64,000 nucleotides of DNA, taken from Ewingella americana. Its GTDB lineage: Bacteria > Pseudomonadota > Gammaproteobacteria > Enterobacterales > Enterobacteriaceae. Below, one piece after another: positions 26,206 through 36,003 of this stretch. A model generated the notes under the pieces. That model was not told the origin of the DNA. It worked only from the letters and a program-made list of their open reading frames with translations, and ran no database searches. The stretch is from NCBI RefSeq assembly GCF_006438725.1, contig NZ_RCZD01000001.1, positions 310,001 through 374,000 of the forward strand, written 5' to 3'. Each line of letters opens with the position of its first letter. Positions within the stretch are counted from its first letter, which is position 1. The position numbers and the translations under genes are program-made.

Positions 26206-28326
26206 TTGAATAAGCTGGCCTTCCCTCTTAAGCGTTCGGTGCTGCTTTGCGCCGTCGCACTGACGCTTCCTGCTGCCTCTTTCGCGGAAGAAACCGTGGT
26301 TGTCACTGCATCACCGGCACAGACTGCGGATACCCCAACGCAGGGTTACAACGCAAAAACCAGCAGAACGGCCACCAAAACCGATCAGCCGATTATTACC
26401 ACCAGTCAGGCCGTATCCGTCGTGACGCGTCAGCAGATGGATGACCAGAACACCACCACCGTCAACGCCGCCCTGAACTATACGCCGGGCGTGTTTACCA
26501 ACTTTGCCGGTGGCGCAACCCGCTATGACACCATCTCCCTGCGCGGTTTCCACGGCGGTGACGTTAACAACACCTTCCTCGATGGCCTGCGTATTCTCAG
26601 CGATGGCGCCAGCTACAACTCCATTCAGGTAGATCCGTGGTTCCTGGAGCGCATCGATGTGATCAAAGGCCCCTCTTCTGCCCTGTATGGTCAGAGCATT
26701 CCGGGCGGTCTGGTGATGGAAAGCACCAAGCGCCCGCAGTTTGCTGAAGAAGGCCACTTCCGTCTCTCCGGCGGCACGCAAGACACCAAGGGCGGCGCAT
26801 TCGATTACACCAACGCCATCAACGACCAGTGGGCATTCCGCCTGACCGGGTTGACCCGCAGCAGCGACACCCAGTACGACCACCAGCGCGAAGAGCGTTA
26901 TGCCATCTCCCCGCAGCTGATGTGGCAGCCAGATGAAAACACTTCGCTGTTACTGCGCGCCTATCTGCAAAAAGATCCGTCCGGTGGTTACCACGCCGCC
27001 GTGCCCGCCGACGGCAGCCTGTATGGCGACAAACTGAGCCGCGGCTTCTTCGATGGCGAATCTTCTCTCAACCAGTTCAAACGCTGGGAGCAGATCTACA
27101 GCTACGAATTCCGTCACGCCTTCAACGACGTGTGGTCATTCCGTCAGAATGCCAACTACACCCACTCCAACACCGAGCTGGATCAGGTCTATCAGGCAGG
27201 CTGGAATGCAGATCGTACCCTGATGAACCGTTACTACTCCGGTGAGACGTCATCGCTGGACAGCGTTGCCATCGATAACCAGCTGGAAGCAGATTTCGCC
27301 ACCGGCGAGCTGGAGCATAAAGTGGTGGTCGGTTTCGATTACTCCTACTTTATGAATGACCTGAAATCACTGGGCGCGACGGCCAGTCAGCTGAACCCGT
27401 ACACCGGTTACACCGGCGGTCCGAACCTGGCTTACTACAGCAGCAAAACCGGTAAAGATCGTTATGAGCAGATGGGCACCTATCTGCAGGATGATATGAG
27501 CTGGAACCAGTGGCACCTGACGCTGTCCGGCCGTTACGACACACTGAAAACCAGAAATACCGCCTATGACAGCATTACTGTCAAAGAGACTGACAGTGAG
27601 CGTACCGACCGTCACTTCAACAGCCGTGCTTCTTTGCTGTATGCGTTTGAAAACGGTATCTCGCCTTACGTCAGCTACAGCCAGGCGATGACGCCGTCTG
27701 CCCTGCCAGGTCAGGACGGCACTCTGCTCAAACCGATGCAAAGCGAGCAGTACGAAGCCGGTATTAAATACCAACCGGTGGGAACGTCAGACCTGTATAC
27801 CGCCGCGCTGTTTGACCTGACGCAGGATGATGTCGGTAACCGCGTGGTTGTCGGCAGCTACTACGAGCCGGCAGGGAAAGTCCGTTCGCAGGGCCTTGAG
27901 CTGGAAGCGAAGAAACAGGTGACCGAGCGCTTCAACGTGATGGCCGGTTATACCTATAACAAAGTGCGCTTTGATGATTCCACCAGTAACGACGGCAATA
28001 CGCCATACGTGACGCCAAAACAGATGGCTTCAATCTGGGGTCAGTATAAGACGCCGGTGGGTGTGGATCTGGGAGCAGGTGTGCGTTACATCGGTACGCA
28101 GTGGGCAGACAACGAAAACACCCTGAGCATGCCGTCAGCCACGCTGGTCGATGCCTCAGTGCGTATGAATCTGGTGCAGTTTAATCCTCAGTTGAAAGGG
28201 GCTTACGTGCAGTTCAACGCTAATAACCTGTTCGACAAGAAATATGTCGCGGCCTGTTACGGCACCAGCTATTGCTACTGGGGTCAGGAACGTACCGTGG
28301 TGGCAACCGTTGGCTATGATTTCTGA
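26206..28326 (+). CDS. TonB-dependent siderophore receptor (FhuA/FoxA type)
   Basis: A precursor of about 706 residues. The signal peptide ends PAASFA, directly followed by the TonB-box-like ETVVVTAS. The plug domain is at about residues 50-160 (YTPGVFTNFAGGATRYDTIS, RIDVIKGPSSALYGQSIPGG) and the 22-strand barrel ends NANNLFDKKYVAACYGTSY ... VGYDF, as in hydroxamate receptors for ferrichrome or ferrioxamine. No ATG fits the signal peptide: the start is probably TTG at 26206, with AGGGA 8 nt upstream; other TTGs at 26200 and 26182 are possible. A Fur box lies upstream, a strong terminator downstream. The ligand is not certain. Confidence 0.92.
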   Translation: MNKLAFPLKRSVLLCAVALTLPAASFAEETVVVTASPAQTADTPTQGYNAKTSRTATKTDQPIITTSQAVSVVTRQQMDDQNTTTVNAALNYTPGVFTNFAGGATRYDTISLRGFHGGDVNNTFLDGLRILSDGASYNSIQVDPWFLERIDVIKGPSSALYGQSIPGGLVMESTKRPQFAEEGHFRLSGGTQDTKGGAFDYTNAINDQWAFRLTGLTRSSDTQYDHQREERYAISPQLMWQPDENTSLLLRAYLQKDPSGGYHAAVPADGSLYGDKLSRGFFDGESSLNQFKRWEQIYSYEFRHAFNDVWSFRQNANYTHSNTELDQVYQAGWNADRTLMNRYYSGETSSLDSVAIDNQLEADFATGELEHKVVVGFDYSYFMNDLKSLGATASQLNPYTGYTGGPNLAYYSSKTGKDRYEQMGTYLQDDMSWNQWHLTLSGRYDTLKTRNTAYDSITVKETDSERTDRHFNSRASLLYAFENGISPYVSYSQAMTPSALPGQDGTLLKPMQSEQYEAGIKYQPVGTSDLYTAALFDLTQDDVGNRVVVGSYYEPAGKVRSQGLELEAKKQVTERFNVMAGYTYNKVRFDDSTSNDGNTPYVTPKQMASIWGQYKTPVGVDLGAGVRYIGTQWADNENTLSMPSATLVDASVRMNLVQFNPQLKGAYVQFNANNLFDKKYVAACYGTSYCYWGQERTVVATVGYDF

Positions 28327-28385
28327 TAGCTGACGACAACGGGAAAAACTTCACACAGTTCCTCCCTCCAATATCGGCCCTTTCA

Positions 28386-28411
28386 AGCCCTGAGCAATCA
28401 GGGCTTTTTTT
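28386..28411 (+). terminator. Terminator of the siderophore receptor gene
   Basis: AGCCCTGA-GCAA-TCAGGGCT followed by six T. The T-run touches the stop codon of the convergent TetR gene. Confidence 0.93.
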
Positions 28412-28994
28412 ATGCTAATCCGAGCCGCGCTTTGATCCTCACTCTGGCATTTTCCAGCAGCGCATCCGATGTCGCACGATCGGGCTCACAGCGCGCCAGC
28501 GACAGAACGCCCATCAGCTCAGCGATAACCGATACCGCAAGGGTTTCCGGGTCAGAGATTTGCATGTCACGTAACTGGCCGATAATCATGCCACGAATCT
28601 TGGCAATACCCGCAGCAAACGCCGCCTGACAAGGTGCGGTCATGCGCGGTGTTTCAGATGCCAGCGCCGACACCGGACAGCCCAGCGCACGGTTATCGCG
28701 GTGCCACGGCGAAAGATAAAAATCAATATAACCAGCCAGTTGCTCACGCGGCGCAAGGCCCTTGTTGTCTTTTTCCCAGCGCGCCATGACCTGATCAAAC
28801 ATCTGGCCGATAGCCGCCTGAATCAGCGCATCCTTCGACGCAAAGTGCGCATAAAAACCGCCGTGGGTCAGCCCGGCTTTGCTCATCACGCCCGCTACGC
28901 TCACCTGCTGCGGGCCTTTGGCGCGAATCGCTTTCGCCGCCTCTTTGACGATACGTTCACGGATTTTCGGTTTATGTTCACTTTCATAACGCAT
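28410..28994 (-). CDS. TetR/AcrR-family repressor
   Basis: A 194-residue regulator with an N-terminal TetR helix-turn-helix (IRERIVKEAAKAIRAKGPQQ, then KAGLTHGGFYAHFASKDALI) and an all-helical ligand-binding C-terminus of the LmrA/YxaF-type (CPVSALASE). GGGAGA precedes the ATG at 28994; the frame continues upstream without support. It is the second gene behind the HlyD adaptor on the same strand (66-bp gap), so it probably represses its own operon and the divergent pump through the palindromes at 30207-30242. Confidence 0.92.
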   Translation of the reverse strand: MRYESEHKPKIRERIVKEAAKAIRAKGPQQVSVAGVMSKAGLTHGGFYAHFASKDALIQAAIGQMFDQVMARWEKDNKGLAPREQLAGYIDFYLSPWHRDNRALGCPVSALASETPRMTAPCQAAFAAGIAKIRGMIIGQLRDMQISDPETLAVSVIAELMGVLSLARCEPDRATSDALLENARVRIKARLGLA

Positions 28995-29059
28995 AGTTTT
29001 CTCCCTGATAAACGGCGGTTCCAGCTGCGGCCACAGTCTGGCGCACCGCGCCATGACAA

Positions 29060-30187
29060 TCAATCCCGCAGGTTGATTCGTGCATCGACCGACAGACCCG
29101 GCCGCAGCGATACCAGCTCCGGCTGCCCGGGATTCAGACGAATACGCACCGGCACACGCTGCACGATTTTAGTAAAATTACCGGTGCCCGGCTCAAACGG
29201 CAGCAGTGCAAAGGTGGAACCTGAACCTGGCGCCAGACTGTCCACCACGCCGCTGAATTTGACGCCCGGCAGTGCGTCTACGCTGACGCTGGCTTTCTGC
29301 CCTGGCTGAATGCGTTCGGTCTGTGTCTCTTTAAAGTTGGCCATCACGTAGAGATCGCCAAGGGGAACCAGCGTCATCAGGCGCTGGCCGGGCGTGACGT
29401 AATCGCCAGTCTGCACCTGACGGTTACCCACCACGCCGTCCACGGCGGCAAAAATCGTGGTGTGTTTTTGGTCCTGCTGCGCCAGATCCAGCGCGGCCTG
29501 CGCTTTTTGCACCGTGGCCTGAGCCAGCGCCAGCGCGGCCTGAATTTCTGCGCGCTGGGCATGCGTCACCTGCGCCTGATTCTGCGCCACGTCGAGCATC
29601 GCGCTGGCATGAGCGGCTTCCTGCTCGGCGGTGATCGCTACGGTTTTGTAACGGTCTGCATCGTTACGCGATGTGGCACCGCTCACCGCCAGCGACTGAT
29701 AACGACGCTGCTCATCCTGCGCGTGTTGCTGTTCAGCCAGTGAGGAACGGATAGCCGTGCGCGCGGCCTGAATCTGCGCCTGCGCCAGTTGCTCCTGTGC
29801 CTGTTGGCTGATTAACGCCGCCTGTTGGGCAGCCACCTGCGCTTTACCATCGGCCACATCCCCCTGTGCCGAAGCCACGTGGGCATTGAACTCTTCGCTG
29901 TCAATGACCACCAGCGGCTGGCCGGCTTTCACCCACTGGTTATGTTTCACCAGCACCGTAGCGACAAACCCCTTCACCTTCGGTGCTACCGTGGTGGCAT
30001 CGACGCTGATATAAGCATCATCGGTGGATTCACTGGCAGGCGCGGCCAGCAACCACAATGCACCGCCTGACGCGACCGCCAGCGCAATGCCGCTGACGAT
30101 CCAGATCCGCGACGAACGACGTGCCCCCACTTTTCCGCTGGTTGAAACTGGAACATCTGCCGGTGCTGTAGCCACTGTTTCGCTCAT
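29060..30187 (-). CDS. HlyD/EmrA-type membrane fusion protein
   Basis: A 375-residue adaptor. One transmembrane segment (IWIVSGIALAVASGGALWLL, residues 28-47) anchors it in the inner membrane. TDDAYISVDATTVAPKVKGF starts the biotinyl-lipoyl half, followed by a long Gln/Ala-rich coiled-coil hairpin (residues about 105-235) and the second lipoyl half (AAVDGVVGNRQVQTGDYVTP) with a beta-barrel domain. It should link the divergent DHA2 pump to a TolC-type channel encoded elsewhere. It is first gene of an operon with the TetR gene. Confidence 0.93.
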   Translation of the reverse strand: MSETVATAPADVPVSTSGKVGARRSSRIWIVSGIALAVASGGALWLLAAPASESTDDAYISVDATTVAPKVKGFVATVLVKHNQWVKAGQPLVVIDSEEFNAHVASAQGDVADGKAQVAAQQAALISQQAQEQLAQAQIQAARTAIRSSLAEQQHAQDEQRRYQSLAVSGATSRNDADRYKTVAITAEQEAAHASAMLDVAQNQAQVTHAQRAEIQAALALAQATVQKAQAALDLAQQDQKHTTIFAAVDGVVGNRQVQTGDYVTPGQRLMTLVPLGDLYVMANFKETQTERIQPGQKASVSVDALPGVKFSGVVDSLAPGSGSTFALLPFEPGTGNFTKIVQRVPVRIRLNPGQPELVSLRPGLSVDARINLRD

Positions 30188-30206
30188 TTTTGTTTCCGCT
30201 CATTGC

Positions 30207-30242
30207 ATGATGGCCATCATCTTAATATGATGCCTATCATAT
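30207..30242. promoter_or_regulatory. Twin palindromic operator in the pump/adaptor divergent promoter
   Basis: ATGATGGCCATCAT (30207-30220, perfect palindrome) is followed after 6 bp by ATGATGCCTATCAT, itself inside the palindrome ATATGATGCCTATCATAT (30225-30242). The two 14-mers differ at two positions and are spaced 20 bp, two helical turns, so two dimers could bind on one face. The likely ligand is the adjacent TetR protein. Confidence 0.6.
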
Positions 30243-30265
30243 AAACAAGCACAAAAGGTCCGAAC

Positions 30266-31828
30266 ATGTCCGATGCAAGCATTCCCGCTTCTGCTCTTAT
30301 GCCCGTCGCCCCCGGTGACCTGCCGACGGCGCGCAAGTTTCTGATCTTCAGCGTGATGGCATTCGGCATGTTTCTGGCGCTGATCGATATCCAAATTGTG
30401 GCCGCTTCGCTTAACGATGTGCAGGCAGGGCTTTCGGCCGGGCCGGATGAAATTAGCTGGGTGCAAACCTCCTATTTAATTGCCGAACTGGTGATGATCC
30501 CGTTCTCGGCGTTTCTGACGCAGGCGCTGTCAACCCGCTGGCTGTTCAGTGCATCGGCGGCGCTGTTCACGCTGAGCAGCATCGGCTGCGGGCTGGCGTG
30601 GAATATTGAATCAATGATTTTCTTTCGCGCCCTGCAGGGGTTTACCGGTGGGGCCATGGTGCCGACGGTGTTTTCCACCGGTTTTACCCTGTTTAAAGGC
30701 AAACAACAGGCGCTGATCCCCGCCATTCTCGGCATGGTCAGCGTACTGGCCCCGACGCTTGGCCCGACGGTCGGCGGCGTGGTGACTCAGTGGCTGGACT
30801 GGCGCTGGATCTTCTTCATTAACATCATACCCGGCATTCTGGTGGCGACCGGCGCGGTACTGTTTATCCACGTCGATAAGGCCGATTTTCCGATGCTCAA
30901 ACGCATCGACTGGGTGCATTTGCTGTCGATGGCCGTCGCGCTGGGCTGTCTGGAATATGTACTGGAAGAGGGGCCGCGTAAAAACTGGTTTAGCGATCCA
31001 CAAATTCAGGTCTCGGCCTGGTTCTCACTGGTGGCCTTCGTGCTATTTCTTGAGCGTTCGTTTTATTCCAAAAATCCGATCGTGCGGCTCACGCCCTTTC
31101 GCGACCCCACCTTCACGTTTGCCTGTGTGTTTAATCTGGTGATCGGCTTCGGGCTTTATGCCTCAACCTACCTGACGCCGGTATTTCTTGGCCGCATCCG
31201 CGATTTCGACAGTCTGCAAATCGGCACTACGGTCTTTGTAGTAGGCATCGGGCAATTTTTCAGTACGATTTTGGCGGCAAAATTAATCGGCGTGGTCGAC
31301 CGGCGGATCCTGGTGGCCGTGGGTCTGCTGGGGTTCTCACTCAGCATGTGGCTGACCAGCGCCGTGACCACACAATGGGGCGCAGACCAGTTTTTGTGGC
31401 CACAAATTATTCGCGGACTCTTCATCATGTTGTGCATCGTCCCCAGCGTGAATATGGCGTTGACGGCATTTCAGGGACCGGAGCTGCGCTATGCGTCGGG
31501 GTTATTCAATCTGATGCGTAATCTTGGCGGCGCCATTGGTATCGCGACCGTCAATACCTGGTTGCAGGATTGGACGCGCGCGCATACTGCCCATTTCGGC
31601 GAAACACTGGGGCACTCAGGCCGCGAAGCGCAGGAGGTGATTGCCGCCGTAGCAGCCCGATTTTCGCAAATTACGCCCGATGTCCAGCACGCGCTGATGA
31701 TGGCCAAAAGCGTATTCGGTGCAACAGTGGCGGCCGATGCCTTCACGCTGGCCTTTAATGATGTGTTTATGCTGATGTCATGGATGTTTCTCGCCGCGCT
31801 GCTGATGGTGCCGTTTTGTCGAAAATAA
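30266..31828 (+). CDS. DHA2-family multidrug MFS transporter (EmrB-like)
   Basis: A 520-residue, 14-helix drug:proton antiporter. TM1 carries MFLALIDIQIVAASLNDVQA (the DHA2 motif D1), motif A-like and motif C (GMVSVLAPTLGPTVGGVVTQ) follow, and WRWIFFINIIPGI is typical of EmrB. It works with the HlyD adaptor encoded divergently; separating pump and adaptor by a shared promoter is less usual than the emrAB order. No outer-membrane factor is near. Its substrates are unknown; regulation is by the TetR-type operator pair just upstream. Confidence 0.93.
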   Translation: MSDASIPASALMPVAPGDLPTARKFLIFSVMAFGMFLALIDIQIVAASLNDVQAGLSAGPDEISWVQTSYLIAELVMIPFSAFLTQALSTRWLFSASAALFTLSSIGCGLAWNIESMIFFRALQGFTGGAMVPTVFSTGFTLFKGKQQALIPAILGMVSVLAPTLGPTVGGVVTQWLDWRWIFFINIIPGILVATGAVLFIHVDKADFPMLKRIDWVHLLSMAVALGCLEYVLEEGPRKNWFSDPQIQVSAWFSLVAFVLFLERSFYSKNPIVRLTPFRDPTFTFACVFNLVIGFGLYASTYLTPVFLGRIRDFDSLQIGTTVFVVGIGQFFSTILAAKLIGVVDRRILVAVGLLGFSLSMWLTSAVTTQWGADQFLWPQIIRGLFIMLCIVPSVNMALTAFQGPELRYASGLFNLMRNLGGAIGIATVNTWLQDWTRAHTAHFGETLGHSGREAQEVIAAVAARFSQITPDVQHALMMAKSVFGATVAADAFTLAFNDVFMLMSWMFLAALLMVPFCRK

Positions 31829-32094
31829 GCGGTGGAGTGTCATGAAATGTAAAAGGTCTGTGATCAATCCGGTAAAAAATGCAGTCTCTTTAGGGAACTT
31901 TTCATACTTACTGAGAAAGCTTTGGCCTGTTTGAAATAAATCCTTATAATTGGCGGCCCAGAAATGTGATTGGTTACACATCTTGATTCTCTCTCAAGCC
32001 CATGTGTATCTACAATAGTCATCCGGCCATTTAACGCCGGGGGAACAATCTGACAACAACTGCCTGTGTGGCAATAACAATAACCAACGAAAAT
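31829..32094. other. Intergenic upstream of the L,D-transpeptidase gene
   Basis: No coding signal was found on either strand (short minus-strand ORFs lack ribosome sites and families). The sequence should contain the transpeptidase promoter; no known operator is evident. Confidence 0.4.
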
Positions 32095-33015
32095 ATGAAA
32101 ATGAGCATTCGCGCGATCCTTACTATGGTTTTGGCAGTTGCTGCGTACAGCCAGGCAGCCTCTGCCGTGGTCTATCCTCTCCCGACCAATAACGGCCGGC
32201 TGATTGGGGAAAACATCACCGTCACCGTTCCAGAAAACAGCAAATTACCGCTGGAAAGCTATGCAGCACAGTTCCAGATGGGCCTGAGCAATATGCTTGA
32301 AGCCAACCCTGGCGTGGATCCTTTCCTGCCTGTACCGGGCACTGTACTGACCATTCCACACCAGTTGATCCTGCCAGATACGCCGCATGAAGGTATCGTC
32401 ATCAACAGCGCTGAAATGCGTCTTTACTACTACCCGAAAGGCAGCAATACGGTGGTCGTTCTGCCAATCGGCATCGGCGAACTGGGTAAAGACACCCCAT
32501 TGAACTGGGTGACAACTATCCAGCGTAAAAAAGCCGGTCCAACCTGGACGCCAACGGCTAAAATGCATGAAGAATATGCCGCGCGCGGTGAATTCCTGCC
32601 CGCTGTCTTCCCCGCTGGCCCGGACAACCCGATGGGTCTGTATGCGCTCTATGTAGGTCGTCTTTATGCCGTTCACGGTACCAATGCTAACTTCGGTATT
32701 GGACTGCGTGTGAGCCATGGCTGTGTGCGTCTGCGTGATGCTGACATCAAATGGCTATACGATAACGTGCCGCAGGGCACCCGCGTACAGTTCATCAATG
32801 AGCCGGTCAAGGCCACCGTTGAGCCAAATGGCAAGCGTTACATTGAGATCCATAACCCGCTGTCTGCAAATCAGCAGGAATTTGACTCGCAGGAACCCAT
32901 CCCTGTATCCCTGACCGGTAAAGTCGGTGCCGTGGCTATGGACCCAAGCGTTAACCAAACCATCGTTCAGCGCGCCCTCGAACTGCGTTCAGGTATGCCT
33001 ACTCAGGTGAATTAA
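32095..33015 (+). CDS. Periplasmic L,D-transpeptidase (YbiS/ErfK family)
   Basis: This 306-residue precursor has a signal peptide ([20 protein letters not shown], cleaved at AASA). A LysM-like segment follows ([20 protein letters not shown]), then the YkuD catalytic domain with [10 protein letters not shown] and [11 protein letters not shown], nucleophile Cys near residue 210. It links the Braun lipoprotein to, or makes 3-3 crosslinks in, peptidoglycan; YbiS, ErfK, YcfS and YnhG are the E. coli homologues and which one this matches cannot be fixed. The start at the ATG 32095 is preferred over a GTG at 32068; a second ATG two codons later is also possible. Confidence 0.92.
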   Translation: MKMSIRAILTMVLAVAAYSQAASAVVYPLPTNNGRLIGENITVTVPENSKLPLESYAAQFQMGLSNMLEANPGVDPFLPVPGTVLTIPHQLILPDTPHEGIVINSAEMRLYYYPKGSNTVVVLPIGIGELGKDTPLNWVTTIQRKKAGPTWTPTAKMHEEYAARGEFLPAVFPAGPDNPMGLYALYVGRLYAVHGTNANFGIGLRVSHGCVRLRDADIKWLYDNVPQGTRVQFINEPVKATVEPNGKRYIEIHNPLSANQQEFDSQEPIPVSLTGKVGAVAMDPSVNQTIVQRALELRSGMPTQVN

Positions 33016-33053
33016 TTCAACCTCAGTCGCTGCAAAAAGCTCCTCAAATGAGG

Positions 33054-34070
33054 TAATGCCGTTCACTTAAGCCTCACGTGACTTAAAACTGAACGGATAT
33101 TTAGGTGGTATGTAAAGCACTGTACGATCGTATCGTCGGTGCTTTCTTTTTTCCGGAAGGATAAACGCTTTTACATTTTCCCTCATTCCTTTCAGATGCT
33201 TAGGGATGTTTCCCGCAGCGCCTTTACCGCTCACTCTGACCTGCGATACCAGGATATTTAATGCCGCAACAAAGCTAATTCGCGTCGGTATGACTCCAGC
33301 CTCCCCTGCTATATCAACCATTTCCTTTCTCAGCAGATTATAGGAGACCACATCTCAATAAGCATGTCGTAATCGCTGTATCGTTCGATAACTTCATAGC
33401 GAAGCTTGCTTTTTACGGGCGTCAGCCAGTGCGTGGCAGTGCCTGCCTGTTGCCACTCCAGGAAGAAAGCAGCGCTGAAATAACAACGGTCGAACAGCGT
33501 CAGAGTGTGGTCCGGAGCAGAAGAAATCAGACGGTGAGCGAGCGTTAACTCGCCTTCGGTAGCGCCACCAAAAGCTGCATCCAGCAGCATATGGGAATGG
33601 GTTGCCATCAGCCCAACCATCCGGACCTGAGGGAACGTGCCGGTGGACGGCTCAATAAATCCAAAAGCGGTGGCGTTCTCGGGTGAATCGGGTGTGCGAA
33701 AGAGTGTCCCGTCGACGCTCAGTATCCGGAGGCCATGGAAAGTAGCTGGTCCGAGTGCTGCGGGCTGCCATGCTTCGTTGCAGGCATGAAAAAGATAGCG
33801 AAGTGGCGCTTCTCCCAGCCGCTGGCGTGCAGCGGTTAAAACACTGGGTGCAAGACTCTGATAACCGTAATCGGGCTGAATGACAATATCCAGATGATGG
33901 CAGACATCTTTGATGGATAAATCACGCAACAACCCCATCATCAGGATGAGCCATACAGCCTGCTCAGCAGGCAGACGACGCCTGCGAATACTGGCCTTCT
34001 GGCAGGCAGTCAGGGCCTGGTGGATCCAGAGAGGGTCAAGTGAACGTGAAAAGGCATCGCTTTTTTTAAC
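33054..34070 (-). mobile_element. Decayed IS4-family element
   Basis: The transposase remnant (separate entry) occupies this interval. TAATGCCGTTCACTTAAG at 33054 resembles the IS4 end TAATGCCGATCAGTTAAG, so it probably marks one terminus. The other terminus is lost: transposase coding reaches 34070 without a start codon and the phoA control region begins within 11 bp. Confidence 0.7.
33067..34070 (-). pseudogene. IS4-family transposase, 5'-truncated, internally deleted, frameshifted
   Basis: The open frame from 34070 (FSRSLDPLWIHQALTAC, then RRRRLPAEQAVWLILMMGLL) matches the IS4 N-terminal domain. The two catalytic Asp motifs SVDGTLFRTP and TLFDRCYF are present. After YSDYDMLIEM the text jumps directly, in another frame, to VSYNLLRKEMVDIAG near the C-terminus. 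About 100 residues with the catalytic Glu (the Y-R-E-K region) are missing. No start codon remains: an in-frame stop lies at 34073-34071. The gene cannot make an active transposase. Confidence 0.88.
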
Positions 34071-34080
34071 TTAGATTGAC

Positions 34081-34101
34081 GATGTCATAAAAGCGTCACG
34101 C
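34081..34101 (+). promoter_or_regulatory. Pho box of phoA
   Basis: TGTCATAAAAGCGTCAC fits the PhoB consensus CTGTCATAAATCTGTCAC, two 7-bp repeats 11 bp apart. ACTTAAGCT at the -10 distance parallels ACTTATAGT in E. coli phoA. This supports induction at low phosphate by PhoB. Confidence 0.85.
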
Positions 34102-34183
34102 CACTGACTTAAGCTCCCGTGTAACAAAGTAAGACAAGTTGTATCTCTTCTTTTCTGACGATTCACTACAAGGAGTTTTCGCT

Positions 34184-35602
34184 ATGCACCAGCCTGTATC
34201 TCTGATCGCCCGTGCGGTTCTCGCCGCTCTGATCCTCTCTTCTGCTCAGACTGCATTAGCCGACGAGTCCCTGACGTCCCGTGCCGCCAGGGGCGATATT
34301 ACCGAACAGGGCGGCGCGCGCCGTCTAAATGGCGATCAAACCGAAGCGCTGAAAGCGTCACTGTCCAACAAGACGGTGAAAAATGTGATCCTACTGATCG
34401 GCGACGGCATGGGAGATTCTGAAATCACCTCTGCGCGTAATTACGCGCTGGGTGCGGGTGGTTATTTCAAAGGGATTGATGCGCTACCGCTGACCGGTCA
34501 GTACACCCACTATTCGTTGGATAAAAAGACCCATAAGCCAAACTACGTCACTGACTCCGCCGCCTCTGCAACGGCCTGGTCAACCGGCGTGAAAAGCTAC
34601 AACGGCGCGCTGGGCGTAGACGTTAATAGTAAGGACCACGCCACACTGCTGGAAATGGCCAAAGCGGCCGGTTTTGCGACCGGTAACGTCTCTACCGCCG
34701 AGTTGCAGGATGCCACCCCGGCGGCGCAGATATCCCACGTTACATCGCGCAAATGCTACGGTCCCGAAGAGACCAGTGAAAAATGCCCGACTAACGCCCT
34801 GGAAAATGGTGGCCGTGGCTCGATCACCGAACAATTACTGAAAGCCCGTGCGGACGTCACGTTGGGCGGCGGCGCCAAATCCTTCAGCCAGCTGGCCAAA
34901 AGTGGCGAGTTTCAGGGAAAATCACTCAAAGATCAGGCCACTGCGCAGGGTTATCAATGGGTGGAAAATGCCGATGAGCTGAATGCCGTGACGCTGGCCG
35001 ATCAGAAAAAACCGCTGCTGGGCCTGTTCTCAGCAGGCAACATGCCGGTACGCTGGAGCGGTCCAAAAGCCAGTTATCATGGCAATATCGATAAACCGGC
35101 CGTCACCTGCGAAGCCAATCCTCAGCGTACCAAAGACATTCCGACGCTGGCCGTGATGACCGAAAAAGCCATCGACTTGCTAAAAACGCAGCCAAAGGGC
35201 TTCTTCCTGCAAGTGGAAGGCGCGTCGATTGATAAACAGGATCACGCCGCCAACCCGTGCGGGCAGTTCGGCGAAACGGTCGATCTCGACGAAGCCGTAC
35301 AAAAAGCCCTCGAATTTGCCCGCAAAGAGGGCAATACGCTGGTGATTGTGACAGCTGACCACGCACACTCCAGCCAGATCATTGAAACCGACGCCAAAGC
35401 GCCAGGCCTGACGCAGACGCTGACGACGAAAGACGGCGCACCAATGACCATCAGTTACGGTAACTCCGAAGATGATTCTCAGGGCCACACCGGGGCACAG
35501 TTGCGCATTGCGGCCTATGGTCCGCATGCGGCGAACGTGGTGGGACTGACTGACCAGACCGATCTGTTCTTTACCATCAAAAATGCGATGGCGATTAAAT
35601 AA
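34184..35602 (+). CDS. phoA: Alkaline phosphatase PhoA
   Basis: A 472-residue precursor with a Sec signal ([20 protein letters not shown], ending ALA). The active-site serine is in [12 protein letters not shown] (Ser125, equal to mature Ser102 of E. coli). Metal-site motifs are [12 protein letters not shown] (Asp), [20 protein letters not shown] (Asp/His) and [11 protein letters not shown] (Asp/His), and GHTGAQ carries the last His. It releases phosphate from esters in the periplasm. AAGGAG precedes the ATG; an upstream in-frame start gives 15 residues before the signal and is unlikely. A Pho box is upstream and a hairpin terminator follows. Confidence 0.97.
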   Translation: MHQPVSLIARAVLAALILSSAQTALADESLTSRAARGDITEQGGARRLNGDQTEALKASLSNKTVKNVILLIGDGMGDSEITSARNYALGAGGYFKGIDALPLTGQYTHYSLDKKTHKPNYVTDSAASATAWSTGVKSYNGALGVDVNSKDHATLLEMAKAAGFATGNVSTAELQDATPAAQISHVTSRKCYGPEETSEKCPTNALENGGRGSITEQLLKARADVTLGGGAKSFSQLAKSGEFQGKSLKDQATAQGYQWVENADELNAVTLADQKKPLLGLFSAGNMPVRWSGPKASYHGNIDKPAVTCEANPQRTKDIPTLAVMTEKAIDLLKTQPKGFFLQVEGASIDKQDHAANPCGQFGETVDLDEAVQKALEFARKEGNTLVIVTADHAHSSQIIETDAKAPGLTQTLTTKDGAPMTISYGNSEDDSQGHTGAQLRIAAYGPHAANVVGLTDQTDLFFTIKNAMAIK

Positions 35603-35624
35603 CAGAGTCCATTCTTACCTTGGG

Positions 35625-35661
35625 TAAATAACCCGGCTTACAGGCCGGATTATTTATTGGG
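35625..35661 (+). terminator. Hairpin terminator of phoA
   Basis: TAAATAACCCGGC pairs with GCCGGATTATTTA (one mismatch) around a 6-nt loop. It lies 25 bp behind the stop codon; the AT pairs at the stem base supply the U-rich end. Confidence 0.75.
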
Positions 35662-36003
35662 TTAACGCCAGTGACTTATATAAAGCCTCATCAGGTGATT
35701 GGTTTCCGCTAAGCGATTACGGTATAGTTTCGCTCGCTGCGGCAAAATCCGCAGCCGGGATTTGCACCCTGCATAACACAACGTCGATATATAGATTACC
35801 TTTATATATTGAAGCCTTGGCACACCTTTTGTTTGTTACTCGTTCACGTAATAAGCAATTGCTCTATGGTGGCTCAGGCGGGGCAGCCTTCGGGCTGGCC
35901 GGTGATCCGTTGTGGCCGGTAGTGCAAACTCCGCCTGGGCTACCACCCAAGAGATTTGCACCTCAGGTTGGTAGCGAAATTCGTTATGCAACGGAAAATG
36001 CGA
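35662..36003. other. Intergenic upstream of the Nlp-type gene
   Basis: No separate gene is credible. An ORF from 35817 overlaps the Nlp-type gene in another frame and is not protein-like. The run CGATATATAGATTACCTTTATATATTG is AT-rich and could hold a promoter. Confidence 0.4.

Noticed and set aside
34071-34115. Right inverted repeat of the IS4-family element (ACTTAAG near 34107)
   Set aside because: This ACTTAAG lies beyond the Pho box and fits the phoA -10 region; the IS terminus is more likely lost before 34081.
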